From JABDNZ01 sp050049805 (GTDB taxonomy: Bacteria > Gemmatimonadota > Gemmatimonadetes > Longimicrobiales > Gaopeijiaceae): a stretch of DNA of 36,296 bases. Location of the stretch: contig JASFVN010000012.1 in NCBI GenBank assembly GCA_050049805.1, forward strand, positions 1 through 36,296, written 5' to 3'. Every line of letters begins with the position of its first letter. The first letter of the stretch is position 1. A model generated the notes under the pieces. That model saw nothing but the letters and a program-made list of their open reading frames with translations. It did no database searches and was not told where the DNA came from. Below are positions 1 to 7,828 of this stretch, in pieces. The position numbers were made by a program, and so were the translations under genes.

Positions 1-57
1 CGCCCCCCTCTTTTTGTTCCGGAACGGCCCGCCGCAGCCCTCCGTATTCGGTCCTGC

Positions 58-1932
58 TCACGCCCCCCGGCGCCAGCGCCTCACCTCCATCATGAGGTTC
101 TGCAGGTCGGCGGGTGAAACGCCAGGGATCCTTCCCGCCTGTGCCAGCGTCCCGGGTTGGATTCGTTCCAGCTTTTCGCGGGCCTCGATAGAAAGGGTGA
201 TGAACTCCCGGTAGGGCAGACCCCTCGGCAAAACGAAGGATGCCTGCTCTCGGAGCCGTTCCGCCCGCTCCAACTCCCGATCCACATAACCAGCGTATTT
301 GACCTCCACCTCCACCGCCGTCAGAGCGTCCTCCATGTCCCTTCCCGCGAACGGAGCCTTTCCTGCCCTGGCCAGCTCGGAAGCCCGCACCCCGGGCCGC
401 TTCAAAAGCTCCGATGCCCGCATGGGCTCGCGAATGCTCCCGGCCTCAGCCCCCTCCAGAAGTGGGTTCACGCAATCGGGAGCTAGAGCCGTCTCCTGGA
501 ACCAGCCCTTTACCCCGTCCTCCCTCTCCAGCCTATCGTCGAGGGCTGCCGCCTGGTCCTGAGTCAAAAGGCCGAGGGTCCTGGCCACCGGCCCCAAGCG
601 CCGAGACGCGTTGTCCTGCCTGAGGAGCAGCCGGAACTCCGCACGGGAGGTGAACAGGCGATAGGGTTCGTCCACACCTTTGGTCACCAGATCGTCGATG
701 AGGACTCCTATATATGCCTGGTCTCTTTCCAACACGAAGGGATCCCGCCCCTGCACCTTCAGGGCCGCATTGGCTCCTGCCATAAGTCCTTGGCCGGCTG
801 CTTCTTCGTAACCGGTAGTCCCATTGACCTGGCCCCCGAAGAAGAGTCCCGGAATGCTCTTCACCTCCAGCGACCGGGCCAATTGGTGGGGAGGGAAGTA
901 GTCGTACTCGATGGCGTACCCCACCTTCGTCATTCTTACTTGTTCCAGGCCCGGAACCGTCCTCAAAAACGCGAGCTGGACGTCAGCCGGCAGCGACGTA
1001 GAGAGTCCGTTGACATAGAGCTCTTGCGTTTCCAGCCCCTCTGGCTCCAAGAAGACCTGGTGACGCGGAGAGTCGGGGAACCTGACGATCTTGTCCTCTA
1101 TGGACGGGCAGTAACGGGGCCCCCGACCCGAAATCTCCCCACCGTAGAGAGCGCTGCGTTGCAGGTTCTCCTGAACCACCTTCTGCAGGCCCTCATCTGT
1201 CCAAGTCACCCAACACGGTCGCTGCTCCGGGATCTCTTCAACCGAATAGAGGCTGAAACGGAAATCCTCCTGATCCCCAGCCTGGACTCTCACTCGATCG
1301 AAATCCACGGTCCGGCCGTCGATACGCGGAGGCGTCCCTGTCTTGAACCTGGAAACCTCCAGCCCGGTTGCTTCCAGGGCCTCCGCCAAATCCACCGACG
1401 GCTCCTCCCCCGCTCGCCCACCGCTGACGCCGCCGCCCTCCCCGACGTGGATCTTCCCCCTCAGAAAGGTCCCCGTCGTCACGACCACGGCCTGAGCCGC
1501 AAAGACGAGGCCTCCTCGGGTCTCGACCTCAAACCCCTCCCCACCCTCCATCTTCAGGCCCGTCGCCAATTCCTGGAAAAGATCCAACGGTTCCAACTCG
1601 TCCAGGACCGTTCTGACGCCCCGGGGATAAAGCCCCCTGTCGCATTGGGCCCTCGGGCCCCATACCGCCGGGCCCTTAGAACGATTCAACATGCGGAAGT
1701 GGATCCTGGCACCATCCGTAGCCCTTCCCATCACACCACCCAAAGCGTCCACCTCTCGCGCCACGATGCCCTTCGCCACCCCACCGATGGCCGGGTTACA
1801 GCTCATCTGCCCGATCCGGGCCAGATCGGGAGTGAGGAGCAGGGTCCTGCATCCCAAACGCGCCGAGGCCGCCCCCGCCTCGGCCCCGGCATGCCCACCC
1901 CCGATGACGACGACGTCGTAACGACTCTTCAT
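58..1932 (-). CDS. mnmG: tRNA uridine-5-carboxymethylaminomethyl(34) synthesis enzyme MnmG (GidA)
   Basis: FAD-dependent partner of MnmE. Together they install the carboxymethylaminomethyl group on the wobble uridine (U34) of certain tRNAs in the cytoplasm. The 624 aa length is normal. An FAD-binding GGGHAGAE motif lies near residues 11-18. Further family motifs are YCPSIEDKIVRF, NGTTGYEEAAGQGL and FTSRAEFRLLLRQDN, followed by the helical C-terminal region that contacts MnmE and tRNA. The ATG start shares one base with the stop of the upstream acylphosphatase gene (TGATG). No strong ribosome binding site is visible, so translational coupling is likely. It is the last gene of the minus-strand rpmH-to-mnmG cluster inside this window. 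In many genomes rsmG follows, but only 57 bases remain here and no start is seen in them. Confidence 0.97.
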   Translation of the reverse strand: MKSRYDVVVIGGGHAGAEAGAASARLGCRTLLLTPDLARIGQMSCNPAIGGVAKGIVAREVDALGGVMGRATDGARIHFRMLNRSKGPAVWGPRAQCDRGLYPRGVRTVLDELEPLDLFQELATGLKMEGGEGFEVETRGGLVFAAQAVVVTTGTFLRGKIHVGEGGGVSGGRAGEEPSVDLAEALEATGLEVSRFKTGTPPRIDGRTVDFDRVRVQAGDQEDFRFSLYSVEEIPEQRPCWVTWTDEGLQKVVQENLQRSALYGGEISGRGPRYCPSIEDKIVRFPDSPRHQVFLEPEGLETQELYVNGLSTSLPADVQLAFLRTVPGLEQVRMTKVGYAIEYDYFPPHQLARSLEVKSIPGLFFGGQVNGTTGYEEAAGQGLMAGANAALKVQGRDPFVLERDQAYIGVLIDDLVTKGVDEPYRLFTSRAEFRLLLRQDNASRRLGPVARTLGLLTQDQAAALDDRLEREDGVKGWFQETALAPDCVNPLLEGAEAGSIREPMRASELLKRPGVRASELARAGKAPFAGRDMEDALTAVEVEVKYAGYVDRELERAERLREQASFVLPRGLPYREFITLSIEAREKLERIQPGTLAQAGRIPGVSPADLQNLMMEVRRWRRGA

Positions 1933-2225
1933 CAGACTGTGGAGAGGATCCTGAACGGTCCTTCGACAGTGGCGGGTGGTGGCTCCACCTCATCGACACC
2001 GGTCACGGAAGAAGCCGGTGGGCCGATCCACAACCGCTGTTCGAACTCCCCCACCGCCTCGGGGGTTCCCGTAACCTGAGCCTCCACCGAACCATCCCGC
2101 CGGTTTCTGACGCTTCCCCCTAGCCCGAGCTCCTCCGCGGTAGCCTGCGTCCAGGCACGATAGTAGACGCCCTGGACCCGGCCCGTGATGCGGAACGCTC
2201 TGGTGGTTTTTTCAGCTTCAGACAA
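1932..2225 (-). CDS. acyP: Acylphosphatase (TTG start)
   Basis: Small alpha/beta enzyme that hydrolyses acyl phosphates such as carbamoyl phosphate and 1,3-bisphosphoglycerate. The 97 aa product has both catalytic signatures: GRVQGVYYR near residues 15-23 with the catalytic arginine, and VRNRRDGSVEA near 39-49 with the catalytic asparagine. The start is TTG, chosen because an AGGAGG lies six bases upstream and the reading begins just before the first beta strand. It lies between mnmE (18-base gap) and mnmG (one-base overlap), which is not the usual arrangement for these two partner genes. Its role in this operon is unknown. Confidence 0.92.
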   Translation of the reverse strand: MSEAEKTTRAFRITGRVQGVYYRAWTQATAEELGLGGSVRNRRDGSVEAQVTGTPEAVGEFEQRLWIGPPASSVTGVDEVEPPPATVEGPFRILSTV

Positions 2226-2243
2226 GGGAGTCCTCCTCTCTTC

Positions 2244-3647
2244 CTATTTCCCAATACAAAACTCCCGGAAAAGGCGATCGAGAATCTCCTCCCGTGGGAT
2301 GATTCCAAGGAGCTCTTCCAAGGCCGTCTCCGCGGGACGAAGATGGGTTGCTGCAACCTCGGCCGGCAGGCCCTCATCCAGGGCGCCCTGGAAAGCCTCC
2401 AACTCCTCCTTTGCCCGCCTTATCGCTTCGGTATGGCGCCGACGAGTCAGAACCGGAACATCGCCCCCCAAATGGACGAGCCCCTCGAACACCAATCCGG
2501 GGAGAACCTCGCGCAACTGCCCCAAACCCTCTCCGGTCTTCACGGAAAGCGGGACCACACTTGTGACACCGGCCCACCCTTCCTCCTCACCCTCCGACTC
2601 TTTTGCCCCGCCGCTTTCCCGTTGGCCCCCGGTTACCTGGTCCATCTTCGTCCTCACCACAACCACGGGGGTTTCTCCCACCTCCTCCAGGAACCCTTTT
2701 TCCTCATTGGTCAAAAGCCGCTCCCCTTCCAGGCAAAACAGCACGAGATCCGCACCGCTCAGATATCTGCGGGCTACTTCAACTCCGAGCTTTTCTACTC
2801 TCTCGGCGGTTTCCCTGAGTCCGGCCGTGTCCACCACCCTGAAGGGATACCCCCCCAAGGACACCACAGCTTCCAGGGCGTCCCTGGTCGTTCCAGGAAT
2901 CTCGGTGACGATGGCACGCTCCTCTCCCAGAAGAGCGTTGAAGAGGCTGGACTTCCCGGAGTTGGGCAGCCCGGCCAGCACAGTCACGGCCCCATCCCTG
3001 AGGAGCTCCCCTTCGGGAGCCGTCCTGAGGAGCCCCGCCATCACGGCCACCAAGGATTTGGCTCGGCGTTGAATCTCCTCCAGGGGAACCGGAGGATCAT
3101 CCTCCTCGGGGAAGTCCAGATGGTGGACCAGGAGAGCTTCTAGCTCCACGATTCCCTCTCGCAGGTCACCGATCCGCTTGGACAGCCCTCGTTCCAATTG
3201 ATGGATCGCCGTCTCGTGGAGGGCCCGGTTCCGCCCCTCGATGAGGTCCAGAACGGCCTCTACCTGCAAGAGATCCATCTTTCCGTTGAGGTAGGCCCGC
3301 CGGGTGAACTCACCTTCTTCGGCCCGCCGGGCTCCAGCACCTAGACACGCCTCCAGGATCAGGATAGGGGAGAGCCACCCCCCGTGGCTGGAGATTTCCG
3401 CCATGTCTTCCCCGGTGTAACTCCCGGGGCCAGAGAAGAAGGTCACCAAGACGTGATCCAACCCCTCTCCAGATCGAGGGTCTTTGGCTCTGGTCAGGTG
3501 GACTTTCCGGACCTCCGGATCCGTTGGAAGCCCGGGACAGAGCTTCCCCACCACGGAAAAAGCCTCCGGTCCGGACAGCCTCACCACCGCCAGAGCGCTG
3601 GGTCCCGGCGCAGTGCCGACCGCTGCGATGGTGTCGAGTTGAGACAT
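2244..3647 (-). CDS. mnmE: tRNA uridine-5-carboxymethylaminomethyl(34) synthesis GTPase MnmE (TrmE)
   Basis: Dimeric G protein that works with MnmG on wobble uridine 34 of tRNA. From the chosen ATG it is 467 aa. It has an N-terminal folate-binding domain (DTIAAVGTAPGPSALAVVRLSG), a helical domain interrupted by a G domain with GLPNSGKSS (G1), TTRD and DTAG (G2/G3), and the invariant C-terminal CIGK whose cysteine is catalytic. The ATG at 3647 is preferred over the GTG two codons upstream, because AGGAG (3653-3657) sits five bases before it and the protein then begins MSQLDTI. The usual neighbour jag/khpB between yidC and mnmE is missing here. Confidence 0.97.
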   Translation of the reverse strand: MSQLDTIAAVGTAPGPSALAVVRLSGPEAFSVVGKLCPGLPTDPEVRKVHLTRAKDPRSGEGLDHVLVTFFSGPGSYTGEDMAEISSHGGWLSPILILEACLGAGARRAEEGEFTRRAYLNGKMDLLQVEAVLDLIEGRNRALHETAIHQLERGLSKRIGDLREGIVELEALLVHHLDFPEEDDPPVPLEEIQRRAKSLVAVMAGLLRTAPEGELLRDGAVTVLAGLPNSGKSSLFNALLGEERAIVTEIPGTTRDALEAVVSLGGYPFRVVDTAGLRETAERVEKLGVEVARRYLSGADLVLFCLEGERLLTNEEKGFLEEVGETPVVVVRTKMDQVTGGQRESGGAKESEGEEEGWAGVTSVVPLSVKTGEGLGQLREVLPGLVFEGLVHLGGDVPVLTRRRHTEAIRRAKEELEAFQGALDEGLPAEVAATHLRPAETALEELLGIIPREEILDRLFREFCIGK

Positions 3648-3719
3648 TTCCACTCCTGGAAGCCGCGTGGGCTCCGGATGGCTTCCGGGATCCGGGAGGC
3701 CGGGAGCGGACCCCCCCCC

Positions 3720-5495
3720 CTAGCTGCTCATGGTTAAGGGCGGTTTGGCCTGGGCCTTCTTCCTCTCGTTGGCGATGTAGATCTGCTGGGGCAGCGTCGC
3801 GACGTTGGCCGTAGCGTAGTAGAGGTTCAGCCCCGAGGCCAGCTGGAAAAAGATGAAGACCATCATGGCCGGCATGACGTACATCATCATTTTCATCTGC
3901 GGGTTTTGCTGGGGCATGGACCGCATGCTCACCCACTGAAGGAGGAACATGGAGATTCCCAGGAAGATCGGGAGGATGAAGTAGGGGTCCGGAGCCGACA
4001 GGTCCGGGAGCCAGAGAAAGGAGACGCCCCGTAGCTCGATGGTGTTCTGGAACACGAAGAAGAGGGCGATGAGTACGGGCCAGGGAAGAAGTAGGGGCAG
4101 ACAACCAGCAAGGGGATTGAAGCCGTGCTCCTTGTACAGCTTCATCATCTCCTTTTGGAGCTTTTCCGGGTTGTCCTTGTACTTCGCCTGAATCTCTTGC
4201 ATCAACGGCTGGACGGCCATGTTCCGCATCTGTGCCTTCATCCCCTTCTGGTTCAGGGGAAAGAGGACAATGCGCATCATGACCCCGAAAAGGATCAGAA
4301 CCCACCCGTACCCGATCTTCAGGTTTTCGTGGAGGAAGCTCAGGATCTTGATAATGATCCCCGCGAAGGGCCTGACAATGGGACGCATGAACTTCCAGCC
4401 GTAGGGGTTGGCGTTCTGCATGTCCGAGCCCAGGGCCTCCAGGCGCGGGAACTCCTGGGGCCCCACGTACAACCGATAGTCCACGGTCCCGTCAGACGAA
4501 ATTGGCTGGGTCACCGCTAGGGCCACGCGGTTCTCTATGCCCGTCGGTTGGGCCACCGCACCCCCGAGATAGACTTCCTCTTCCGCGTTGGTTCCAGAGA
4601 GGAGCGCGATGATGAAATACTTGCTCTTGAAGACCGCCCAGAGCAGGGGCCCCTCTTCGATCTGCATCGCATCCACGCGGCTGAGAAGCTGAGAACGAAT
4701 GCCCTGCTGCTGATGATTCACCACATAAGCGGCCGCCCGAATCTCGTCCCTTTCCTTCTGTTCGTTGAAGGGGATTCCCTGGCCCAAATCCGTAATCACC
4801 CAATCCGGATCCAAGCCCGGCACAGACCCGCTCACCCGGTTCGAAACATCCACCACATATCGATCCGGGTGGAACGTGTAAGAGACCTGGTAGGAAAAAG
4901 GCAGCGTGGGATGTTGATAGGTGAATCTCAGCTCCTGGGGCCCTCCACCCTCCTCGAGCCGGAGGCCCCCTTCCGGCTGGACCTGGAACGGAAGATTCCG
5001 CAGGTCAACGGTGTCGGGCCCAGAGAGGATACGCGTGCCCAGAGCTGCACCCCCATCACCATACACCAACCGGACGGGGCCAACATCAGCGAAGGACGGA
5101 AAATTGGGCAGCGTCGCGGCTACCAACCGGGCTCCCAGGTCCGAGAAGGTAAAATTGTAAAGCGGGCCCTCCACCGAAACCGTCTCCGCCCCCCCTACCT
5201 GTTCCTCCGCAGCCACCGGGCCCTGCTCCCTCAGGATCCCAGCCAGGGGGTCGTCTTCAGCTTCCTGGCCGACGGTCTCCCCGGGCAAAGCACCCGTCAG
5301 CTCCGGCGGAACGGAGGGTTCCGCCTCCGGCCCTGGAGCCTCGGGTCGGACGCTTTCCTCCGTGGCCAACGCCGAATCAGGAGGTACATAGCCCGGCATC
5401 TCCTCCGGAGGCACCGGCGGGAACATGAGGTTGGTGATGACCAGTACCGCGATCATCAAAACCACTGCGAGGAGAAATCGGATCTCGGTTCTCAT
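3720..5495 (-). CDS. yidC: Membrane protein insertase YidC
   Basis: Inner-membrane insertase that inserts and folds membrane proteins, alone or with SecYEG. The 591 aa length and architecture are those of Gram-negative YidC. An N-terminal transmembrane segment (about residues 7-25) is followed by an acidic proline-rich linker and a large periplasmic beta domain (about 100-330). The conserved C-terminal region has five hydrophobic segments, with the MRIVLFPLNQK and NPLAGCLPLLLPWPVLIALF motifs, the former carrying the groove arginine. The start overlaps the yidD stop by four bases (ATGA). A run of ten C residues (3711-3720) touches the stop codon and begins the 72-base gap to mnmE. Confidence 0.97.
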   Translation of the reverse strand: MRTEIRFLLAVVLMIAVLVITNLMFPPVPPEEMPGYVPPDSALATEESVRPEAPGPEAEPSVPPELTGALPGETVGQEAEDDPLAGILREQGPVAAEEQVGGAETVSVEGPLYNFTFSDLGARLVAATLPNFPSFADVGPVRLVYGDGGAALGTRILSGPDTVDLRNLPFQVQPEGGLRLEEGGGPQELRFTYQHPTLPFSYQVSYTFHPDRYVVDVSNRVSGSVPGLDPDWVITDLGQGIPFNEQKERDEIRAAAYVVNHQQQGIRSQLLSRVDAMQIEEGPLLWAVFKSKYFIIALLSGTNAEEEVYLGGAVAQPTGIENRVALAVTQPISSDGTVDYRLYVGPQEFPRLEALGSDMQNANPYGWKFMRPIVRPFAGIIIKILSFLHENLKIGYGWVLILFGVMMRIVLFPLNQKGMKAQMRNMAVQPLMQEIQAKYKDNPEKLQKEMMKLYKEHGFNPLAGCLPLLLPWPVLIALFFVFQNTIELRGVSFLWLPDLSAPDPYFILPIFLGISMFLLQWVSMRSMPQQNPQMKMMMYVMPAMMVFIFFQLASGLNLYYATANVATLPQQIYIANERKKAQAKPPLTMSS

Positions 5496-5704
5496 GGGAC
5501 CGGGTCGTATCCTTTACCCCCGAAGGGATGGCAGCGGAACAGGCGGCGCAGGGCGAGCCAGCCCCCCTTTCCAGCTCCATACTTCTCCACAGCCTCCTGG
5601 GCATAAGCCGAACATGTCGGCGAAAACCGACAGGATGGCGGTGTGATCGGCGAAATGGCTAGACGATAGAAACGAATTACCGCCAGGAAAGCCGCCCTGA
5701 ACAT
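5492..5704 (-). CDS. yidD: Membrane protein insertion efficiency factor YidD
   Basis: Small membrane-associated protein of about 70 aa encoded between rnpA and yidC in most bacteria. It assists insertion of inner-membrane proteins. The sequence carries the family pattern IRFYRLAISP near the N terminus, then CRFSPTCSAYAQEAVEKYG with two of the conserved cysteines, and RLFRCHPFGGKGYDPVP at the C terminus. It overlaps the end of rnpA by 28 bases and the start of yidC by four bases, so the three genes are translationally linked. Confidence 0.95.
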   Translation of the reverse strand: MFRAAFLAVIRFYRLAISPITPPSCRFSPTCSAYAQEAVEKYGAGKGGWLALRRLFRCHPFGGKGYDPVP

Positions 5705-6075
5705 AACTCTTCGGTGACCTCCAACAGCCCTCTTCTGATCTGTCGATAGCTGACTTCATAGGCCTCACTTCGAGCTCGGATCAGCAAATCCACGTGGAGG
5801 CCCTCTTCCCTGAACCTCGGCAGAAGCTCTCGCCTGCTGATCTCCCGTAGCCGGCGCTTCAGCCTGTTTCTCTCCACCACCGAACGATGGTGCTTCGGCA
5901 CCACTATACCAACTCTTGGTGCCTGTTCACTAGAAGACAAAAAGAAGACGTCCAGGTGAGACGTCTTCTTTCTCGTTCCCTGCCGCAGGAGGACCCGGAT
6001 CTCCCGGGCCTGGGTGATTCGTCTCGAGGCGGGCAGGCCAAAACCGCCCGGCGCCCCCGGTTTTGGGTGCGCCAC
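5677..6075 (-). CDS. rnpA: Ribonuclease P protein component
   Basis: Protein subunit that binds the RNase P RNA and helps mature tRNA 5' ends. From a GTG start at 6075 the product is 132 aa, typical for the family. It has GLPASRRITQAREIRVLLRQG at the N terminus (basic, substrate-binding) and the RNR signature VVERNRLKRRLREISRREL. The GTG lies 11 bases after the rpmH stop, with AGGG upstream. The frame stays open a further 102 codons, through the whole of rpmH and on to 6381, so a longer protein starting at GTG 6246 or at ATG 6381 cannot be excluded. The short form is favoured because the extension reads as an out-of-frame copy of rpmH. Confidence 0.9.
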   Translation of the reverse strand: MAHPKPGAPGGFGLPASRRITQAREIRVLLRQGTRKKTSHLDVFFLSSSEQAPRVGIVVPKHHRSVVERNRLKRRLREISRRELLPRFREEGLHVDLLIRARSEAYEVSYRQIRRGLLEVTEELCSGRLSWR

Positions 6076-6086
6076 AGCTACCGGCC

Positions 6087-6233
6087 CTATTTCGAGCCGA
6101 CGCTCACCACCAAGCGCCGCCGTCCCCTTTGACGGCGTCGGTTGAGGGTCTTCCGCCCCCCCTTTGTCTGCATCCGGGCCCGGAACCCATGTTTGTTCTT
6201 CCGCTTCCGGTTCCGGGGTTTGTACGTCGGCAT
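6087..6233 (-). CDS. rpmH: 50S ribosomal protein L34
   Basis: Large-subunit ribosomal protein. The frame encodes 48 aa beginning MPTYKPRNRKRKNKHGFRAR and continuing with MQTKGGRKTLNRRR and ending VVSVGSK, a full match to the L34 pattern. A second in-frame ATG lies directly upstream (6234-6236), so the protein may begin MMPTY. GGTGATC just before it can pair with the 16S rRNA 3' end. The gene is first in the minus-strand cluster and is entirely contained in the other-frame extension of rnpA. It is transcribed away from dnaA. Confidence 0.96.
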   Translation of the reverse strand: MPTYKPRNRKRKNKHGFRARMQTKGGRKTLNRRRQRGRRRLVVSVGSK

Positions 6234-6282
6234 CATGAGAGATCACCCGCTCGGTCCAGGGTTGCAATGGAAAAATAGCTTT

Positions 6283-6314
6283 CAAAGGTACCCAAGGCCC
6301 CGGGGAAGGGTCAA
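6283..6314 (-). promoter_or_regulatory. Candidate rpmH promoter (TTGACC-N18-TACCTTTG)
   Basis: Minus-strand hexamer TTGACC (6309-6314), an 18-base spacer, then TACCTTTG (6283-6290). The -35 fits TTGACA at five of six positions. The -10 does not resemble TATAAT well, but it equals the TAnnTTTG element described for Bacteroidota sigma factors. It would give a leader of about 40 bases before rpmH. This is a pattern match only. Confidence 0.5.
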
Positions 6315-6366
6315 CCCCATAAGCCCTTCTCAACCGGAGGGTTACCCTTGTATTATCGAAGTGAAA

Positions 6367-6395
6367 TTGACTTTTCCACATTAGCCAAATAGCTT
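6367..6395 (+). promoter_or_regulatory. Candidate dnaA promoter with internal DnaA box
   Basis: TTGACT (6367-6372), a 17-base spacer and TAGCTT (6390-6395). TTTTCCACA at 6372-6380 matches the DnaA box TTATCCACA at eight of nine positions and sits directly behind the -35. This is a position where bound DnaA would block RNA polymerase, as in known dnaA autoregulation. The leader to the dnaA ATG would be about 38 bases. The -10 hexamer is weak by the TATAAT standard but identical to that of the candidate tRNA-Asn promoter. Confidence 0.5.
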
Positions 6396-6439
6396 GCCAG
6401 CCCCCAATTTAGAGCTTCTTTCATCAGACCCTGGCATTC

Positions 6440-7828
6440 ATGGAGCTAACGGCCTCCGAACTCTGGTCCAGAATCCTCCTGGTGGTCCAGGGCGGCCTGC
6501 CTGAGCAGGCATTCCGAACCTGGCTGGCTGGGGCCTCGCCCATCGCCCTCTCCGAGTCCGAGCTCCTCATGGAAGCCCCCGGCCAGTTCCACGCCGAGTG
6601 GCTGGAAGACAAGTACGGCGACCTGCTGGAAAAGGCCGCCGCCAAGATCGTAGGGCGCCCCATCTCCATTTCCTTCTCAGCCGGCGACTCCCCTTCTTTT
6701 CCCCCTGTCCCCACCGTGGAGCTCACCAGTCGCTCTCCTGAACTCTCGCCGAATCCGGCCCATCCCGCTTCTTCCGGAGCAGGGATATCGGATCCGGGTC
6801 TGAACCGTCGCTATACCTTCGACCGGTTTGTCGTAGGCGGCGACAACCAGCTGGCTGCTGCCGCTTCTTCGGCAGTGGCAGAGAATCCGGCTCGGGTCTA
6901 CAACCCTCTATTCCTCTACGGCGGCGTCGGCCTGGGAAAAACCCACCTCATGCACGCCATCGGCAACGCAATTCTCGGGTCCAGACCTTCCATGCGGGTG
7001 GCCTACGTGCCCTCTGAGCAGTTCACCAACGAACTGGTCACTTCCATTCAGGAAGGCACAATGCCAGAGTTTCGCCGCCGGTACAGGCTCATGGATCTCC
7101 TCCTTGTTGACGACGTTCACTTCCTCGAAGGGAAAGAGCGCACCCAGGAGGAGTTTTTCCATACCTTCAATGCTCTCTACGATGCCCACAAACAAATCGT
7201 TCTAACCAGCGACCGACCGCCCAAGGAGATTCCCGGGCTGGAAGAACGACTGATCTCCCGTTTCGAGTGGGGGCTGGTGGCCGATATCTCAGCCCCCGAC
7301 TATGAAACCCGGGTGGCTATCCTCCGAAAGAAAGCAGCAGACGATCATCTCACGCTGGATTCGGCCGTAATCGACTTCATCGCCCAATCTTGCACCTCCT
7401 CCGTACGCGAGTTGGAAGGTGCCGTAATAAAGCTGTTGGCCTATTCCTCCCTGAAGAACCTCGAAATCACGGTTCCAATGGCCCAAGCTGCGCTACAGGG
7501 AGTCCTTGGCAGCCAGCCCGAGAAAAGAATGACCGACATTTCACCGCTCCAGATCCAGAAAACGGTCGCTGAAGAGTGGAAGGTGGATCTCCCTGGCCTG
7601 AGATCGAAGCGGAGAACCAAGAATCTCACCGAGCCCCGACAAGTCGCGATGTACCTCATGAGGGAACTCCTGGACCTCCCGCTGGTCCAGATTGGATCTC
7701 ATTTTGGGGGAAGAGACCACTCCACCGTCATCCATTCGATTCGAAAGGTAGAACAGTCTATAGCCCGCGATGCGCGCTTCCGGGGAAGGGTGGTGGCTCT
7801 TCGAGAAGGTTTGAAGGAAACGGTGTGA
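6440..7828 (+). CDS. dnaA: Chromosomal replication initiator protein DnaA
   Basis: AAA+ ATPase that binds DnaA boxes, melts the origin and loads the replicative helicase. The 462 aa length is normal. Domain I covers about residues 1-80, and a short proline/serine-rich domain II lies around 80-120. The AAA+ domain starts at YTFDRFVVGG and has Walker A GGVGLGKT (161-168), Walker B LLLVDDVHF and the arginine-containing ERLISRFEWG. The C-terminal DNA-binding domain carries GGRDHSTVIHSIRKVE. No Shine-Dalgarno sequence is visible before the ATG. It diverges from rpmH across about 200 bases. The coding strand is C-rich, unlike the neighbouring genes, because it lies on the other side of the skew switch from dnaN. 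Confidence 0.98.
   Translation: MELTASELWSRILLVVQGGLPEQAFRTWLAGASPIALSESELLMEAPGQFHAEWLEDKYGDLLEKAAAKIVGRPISISFSAGDSPSFPPVPTVELTSRSPELSPNPAHPASSGAGISDPGLNRRYTFDRFVVGGDNQLAAAASSAVAENPARVYNPLFLYGGVGLGKTHLMHAIGNAILGSRPSMRVAYVPSEQFTNELVTSIQEGTMPEFRRRYRLMDLLLVDDVHFLEGKERTQEEFFHTFNALYDAHKQIVLTSDRPPKEIPGLEERLISRFEWGLVADISAPDYETRVAILRKKAADDHLTLDSAVIDFIAQSCTSSVRELEGAVIKLLAYSSLKNLEITVPMAQAALQGVLGSQPEKRMTDISPLQIQKTVAEEWKVDLPGLRSKRRTKNLTEPRQVAMYLMRELLDLPLVQIGSHFGGRDHSTVIHSIRKVEQSIARDARFRGRVVALREGLKETV

Noticed and set aside
790..2079. Long plus-strand frame opposite mnmG
   Set aside because: Antisense shadow of mnmG and acyP in GC-rich DNA; composition is rich in Arg, Pro, Leu and His with no domain.
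3310..4305. Minus-strand frame of 331 codons across mnmE and yidC
   Set aside because: Overlaps two certain genes in another frame and has no family resemblance.
6079..6381. Long N-terminal extension of RnpA as a real protein part
   Set aside because: The extension is the shadow of rpmH and the leader region in another frame, and the remaining 132 aa already has the full family length. It is kept as a finding but not used for the gene call.
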